From Vibrio amylolyticus (GTDB lineage Bacteria > Pseudomonadota > Gammaproteobacteria > Enterobacterales > Vibrionaceae): a DNA stretch of 64,000 nucleotides. The notes below the pieces were generated by a model that did no database searches, was not told where the DNA came from, and was given only the letters and a program-made list of their open reading frames with translations. Positions within the stretch are counted from its first letter, which is position 1. Every line of letters begins with the position of its first letter. The DNA lies in NCBI RefSeq assembly GCF_023145695.1, contig NZ_JAJHVV010000012.1, positions 82,999-146,998 of the forward strand, given 5' to 3'. The translations under genes and the position numbers were made by a program. This document shows, piece after piece, positions 61,182-64,000 of the stretch.

Positions 61182-62486
61182 TTAGTACTCCACCTTTTGA
61201 TTCCATTCATCAGGAGTTGAAACTCGCAGAGCTGATAGTAAGTTACCAGACGCATTCATGACACGATACTTCGCATATTGTTCATCGTATTTCGCATCAA
61301 TATAGCCTTTACGAGCTTCAAACAATTCATTTTCTGTGTTGAGCAAATCAAGTAATGTGCGCTTTCCAAGACCGTATTGTTTTTCATAAGAGATAACGGT
61401 TTCAGATGCAGAGTCAACATGGTCAGCTAAGAACTCTTTTTGCTGAACGGTTAAATCAAGGGCACTCCAAGAAAGCCTCAAGCCTTCTTCAACACTTCGA
61501 TAAGTGCGATCTCTAAAGTCCTTGGCTTTGTTGAGTTGATATGCGTAACTCTCAGTACGATCAGAATCAGAGCCACCGTTGTATAAGTTATAACGCATAC
61601 GTAGCATCGCAGAGAACTCGTCACTACTTCCTTCTATTCCGGCCGCATCATCGTACCAAGTTTGAGCAGCTTCTATAGAAAGCGTAGGGTAGTTCGCCCC
61701 TTTAGATTGCTCATATTGGAACTTTGCTGAGTCGATATCTGCTTGAGAGATCTTAATGACAGGATGTTGTTGAAATGCAGTATCAACAGCGGCATCCACT
61801 GTTAAGGGAATCGCCATTTGATCAGCCATAGGGAAAGTAAGACCAAGAGGGGCTTGACCAACAATTCGTTTAAACTGCGTATGGACATCAAAAAGGTTGT
61901 TTTGTGCAGCAAGCAAATTACCGTGTGCTTTTGCAATACGAGCTTCTACTTGCGACATGTCAGCGGTGGAACCTATGCCTGACTCTACTCGCCTCTTAAT
62001 GTCTTTATAGATGTCTTTATGCTTTGCTAGATTACTTTCAGACAGGCTAAGAATTTCGTAGGCTTTTGTAGAGTCTAGGTAAATCTTGGTTACTTCTAGT
62101 GCCATATCTTGTGCGTCAGCGAGTAATTGGAACCTTATAGACTCTGCATCGGCTGCTGTTCGATCCATATCGTTTAGAGTCGAAGAGCCATCCCATAGCA
62201 ATTGAGTTAGCGTAATCGTGGCGTCTTTTCTCGTTAAGTCAGTATCGTTGCCATTTACGGGGTTTATCCCTTCGTAACCAATGCCAGCGTCTAAGTCAAT
62301 GCTTGGTAGATAAGCACCACCAGACGCCTCTGAGAGGTATCGCTTACTTACAAATTCATTAAAGGCAGCTTTAATCTCAGGGTTCGTTTTTAATGTATGA
62401 GCAACAGCTTGCTCTAAGGTTTGGCTTTGGCTTGGAAAACTTATGGCGATTAGAGCGCTAACTGCACTTATTCTATTCCACTTCAC
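61182..62486 (-). CDS. TolC-family outer-membrane channel (type I secretion, LapE-like)
   Basis: A 434-aa outer-membrane efflux protein. The signal peptide ends around SQSQT (about 22), and two TolC repeats start at LEQAVAHTLKTNPEIKAAFNEF and VDAAVDTAFQQHPVIKISQADIDS. The coiled-coil tunnel region and GLGKRTLLDLLNTENELFEAR follow. It is shorter than housekeeping TolC and close to the TolC-type channels of LapA-like adhesin secretion. It is divergent from the adhesin. The ABC and membrane-fusion subunits are not in the window. Confidence 0.88.
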   Translation of the reverse strand: MKWNRISAVSALIAISFPSQSQTLEQAVAHTLKTNPEIKAAFNEFVSKRYLSEASGGAYLPSIDLDAGIGYEGINPVNGNDTDLTRKDATITLTQLLWDGSSTLNDMDRTAADAESIRFQLLADAQDMALEVTKIYLDSTKAYEILSLSESNLAKHKDIYKDIKRRVESGIGSTADMSQVEARIAKAHGNLLAAQNNLFDVHTQFKRIVGQAPLGLTFPMADQMAIPLTVDAAVDTAFQQHPVIKISQADIDSAKFQYEQSKGANYPTLSIEAAQTWYDDAAGIEGSSDEFSAMLRMRYNLYNGGSDSDRTESYAYQLNKAKDFRDRTYRSVEEGLRLSWSALDLTVQQKEFLADHVDSASETVISYEKQYGLGKRTLLDLLNTENELFEARKGYIDAKYDEQYAKYRVMNASGNLLSALRVSTPDEWNQKVEY

Positions 62487-62866
62487 TCTGTCTCTCCTTG
62501 GACAACAACATCGTTAGTCGCGATTATATCGCGCGTCAATAAAGTAACACAAAATATTTTAAAGACTAATGGTTTAAGTACTCTCCTGTAACAATTATGT
62601 TACGCGTGTCATATTTGAGACCCTGTTCTAACCAATATTGAGAATCTGCATTTTGGAATGTAGATCAAATTTATTTTGTGATCTTGGTTCATTTAAAGAG
62701 TGTGATGCGTGTCTATATAAGACATGGTCAGCGTTGCTGAAATGTTATGTATTTAGTTTTGTTTGCTATGTATTGATGGTAATGTATATCAGTTATGAAT
62801 GGAATTTTGATGGGGTCATTAATTTGACTCTTTCTGTATTTAAAGTTGGACGAAGCAGAGGCTTAT
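62487..62866. promoter_or_regulatory. Divergent promoter region between the TolC-family and adhesin genes
   Basis: The 380-nt AT-rich gap contains three dyads: CGCGA-TTATA-TCGCG (62519-62533, near tolC), GTAACA-ATTA-TGTTAC (62588-62603) and AGATCA-N11-TGATCT (62662-62684). No c-di-GMP riboswitch (GEMM) consensus is visible. An 83-codon frame inside it is not convincing. Confidence 0.5.
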
Positions 62867-64000
62867 ATGGGAATCGGTACTTTTATTAATGGTAGCAACT
62901 TGGCTGCTGGACAAATAGTGGTTGTAGACATTAATGGAAATCTAAAAGTATTGGGTGAAGGTGAACAACCTTTACCGGGAGAGGTACTCATTAAGAGTGA
63001 TGGTTCATTAGAAGAGCAGCCACAACAGCCTCTGCAAGTTGAAATTGTTGGAGAGAATGGTGAAAACCAAGATATTTCAGCAGAAATTGAAGACATATTT
63101 GCTGCCTTAGAAGAAGGGCAAGACCCGACTCAGTTAGGGGAAGAATTCGCAACGGCCGCCGGTGGTAATTCAGGTTCAAGTTTAACATCTTCTGCAAGTT
63201 TAGAGCGTGATGGTAGCGAAACCATTGCCAAAACAGATTTTGATACGCAAGGCTTAGAGGCTTTAGGCCTTTCTCAAACCCAGAGCCTGACTCTCCTTCA
63301 GCAATTTCGTCAATTTGCCCCGACCTTTGTTGACGCAACGGGAACCGATCAAGGTGATAGCCTTGCCGTCACGACCGACGAAGATACCCCAATCAGCGGA
63401 CAATTCACCGCAACAGACAGTAATGGCGATAGCCTTGTTTATGCACAAACAGAAGCACCAACGAACGGCATAGTAACGGTTAACCCAGACGGTTCTTGGG
63501 AATATACTCCAAACGAAAATTATAACGGCCCAGACAGCTTTACCGTTGAAGTAACTGATGGACAAGGTGGTGTCGATACGCTTGTTGTTGAGATCGGGGT
63601 TAATCCGGTTAATGACTTACCTGTTGCTGAAGATGCAACGACGATAACAGAAGAAAACACGGTACTTGAAGGCCAAGTTCCTGCTGCAACGGACGTAGAT
63701 GGTAACCTTGATGAAGAGGGTTACACCTTGGTTGAAGGGTTAGGTGACGGTAATGGAAGCTTAGTCTTCAATAAAGACGGCAGTTACACCTTTACGCCGG
63801 GCACCGACTTTGATGCATTGCCAGAGGGGGAGTCACGAGAGGTGACGTTCACTTACACAGCAAGCGATGACTTAGACGCTGTTAGTGAAGCGAAGACCAT
63901 TACCATTGAAGTAACGGGCACCAATGATTTGCCTGTGGCAAACGTAGATACGGGAAGCGTTGATGAAAACAACAGCGTGACCGTGGATGTCTTGGCCAAC
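62867..64000 (+). CDS. Giant LapA-type adhesin with N-terminal retention module (3' end beyond window)
   Basis: The first 378 codons of a large secreted adhesin. Residues 1-95 form a retention module (MGIGTFINGSN, QIVVVDINGNLKVL, IEDIFAALEEGQDP). It is followed by T96-A-A-G99, the LapG protease cleavage motif known from Pseudomonas LapA and Vibrio FrhA/CraA. From about 155 onward come bacterial cadherin/VCBS-like repeats (TDEDTPISGQFTATD, DGSWEYTPNENYNGPDSFTVEVTDG, NDLPVAEDA, then the next repeat). GAGG 5 nt before the ATG supports the start. High c-di-GMP normally keeps LapD bound to LapG and preserves such adhesins on the surface. LapD and LapG are not in the window. Confidence 0.92.
   Translation, partial: MGIGTFINGSNLAAGQIVVVDINGNLKVLGEGEQPLPGEVLIKSDGSLEEQPQQPLQVEIVGENGENQDISAEIEDIFAALEEGQDPTQLGEEFATAAGGNSGSSLTSSASLERDGSETIAKTDFDTQGLEALGLSQTQSLTLLQQFRQFAPTFVDATGTDQGDSLAVTTDEDTPISGQFTATDSNGDSLVYAQTEAPTNGIVTVNPDGSWEYTPNENYNGPDSFTVEVTDGQGGVDTLVVEIGVNPVNDLPVAEDATTITEENTVLEGQVPAATDVDGNLDEEGYTLVEGLGDGNGSLVFNKDGSYTFTPGTDFDALPEGESREVTFTYTASDDLDAVSEAKTITIEVTGTNDLPVANVDTGSVDENNSVTVDVLAN

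Noticed and set aside
62487..62866. Possible GEMM (c-di-GMP) riboswitch upstream of the adhesin
   Set aside because: No conserved GEMM core or tetraloop-receptor pattern can be found in the region.
62638..62889. 83-codon plus-strand frame before the adhesin
   Set aside because: It has no Shine-Dalgarno, a cysteine/tyrosine-rich composition of AT-rich intergenic type, and overlaps the adhesin start in a different frame.
62863..63565. Several minus-strand frames within the adhesin
   Set aside because: They are shadows of the repetitive adhesin coding sequence, which has a clear retention module and repeat structure on the plus strand.

Overview
The window reads as a chromosomal segment of a marine gammaproteobacterium, most likely a Vibrio or close relative. 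The evidence is the Vibrio-like character of most encoded proteins (MetA, RlmF, QueE, AcnD, DUF1415, DUF2750, DUF3859), a vibrio-style type VI secretion locus, and a LapA-type adhesin with a retention module. I see no rRNA, tRNA, CRISPR array, transposase or prophage. Both edges cut genes: a CoA-disulfide reductase-like gene on the left and a giant adhesin on the right.

Layout. 1-2.3 kb: a sulfur pair (CoA-disulfide/persulfide reductase-like flavoprotein and ETHE1-type metallo-hydrolase). 2.4-10.3 kb: housekeeping and small genes, including DUF1415, a YnfM-type MFS exporter divergent from a UUG-started LysR regulator, a glutaredoxin, a YgjP-like metalloprotein, RlmF, a PilW/PilF-like TPR lipoprotein, MetA with a MetJ box, a P-loop kinase-like protein and DUF3859. 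10.3-11.8 kb: a CSS-EAL c-di-GMP phosphodiesterase. 12.1-15.4 kb: a TctCBA tricarboxylate transporter.

15.7-42.7 kb: one complete T6SS locus, entirely on the minus strand. Transcription runs vgrG, an unknown small gene, paar, tssA, hcp, tssB, tssC, a second tssC-like gene, tssE, tssF, tssG, clpV, a three-gene sensory insert, an FHA gene (tagH), tssJ, tssK, tssL (with SPOR domain), tssM (without a recognisable nucleotide-binding motif) and a small Ser/Thr kinase. The insert consists of a sensor-MFS hybrid and two secreted binding proteins with no ABC permease or ATPase. Divergent from vgrG lies a large Cache/SBP/HD-GYP phosphodiesterase. Together these suggest a T6SS whose expression or assembly is tied to a periplasmic small-molecule signal, to c-di-GMP and to threonine phosphorylation. 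This is the most unusual part of the window.

46.5-55.4 kb: a complete 2-methylcitrate (propionate) operon, gntR-prpB-prpC-acnD-prpF-prpE. It has three copies of a TTGTCGACAA-like operator upstream and stem-loops in two intercistronic gaps. 55.5-60.4 kb: a GNAT acetyltransferase, an exported Nudix-PAP2 fusion with a degenerate PAP2 site, a YidA-like HAD phosphatase, queE-queC (7-deazaguanine/queuosine synthesis) and DUF2750. 60.6-64 kb: an OmpA-family protein and a TolC-family outer-membrane protein, divergent from the start of a giant adhesin that carries a TAAG LapG-type cleavage motif. Product calls rest on motif recognition and reading of the sequence only; no database search was run.
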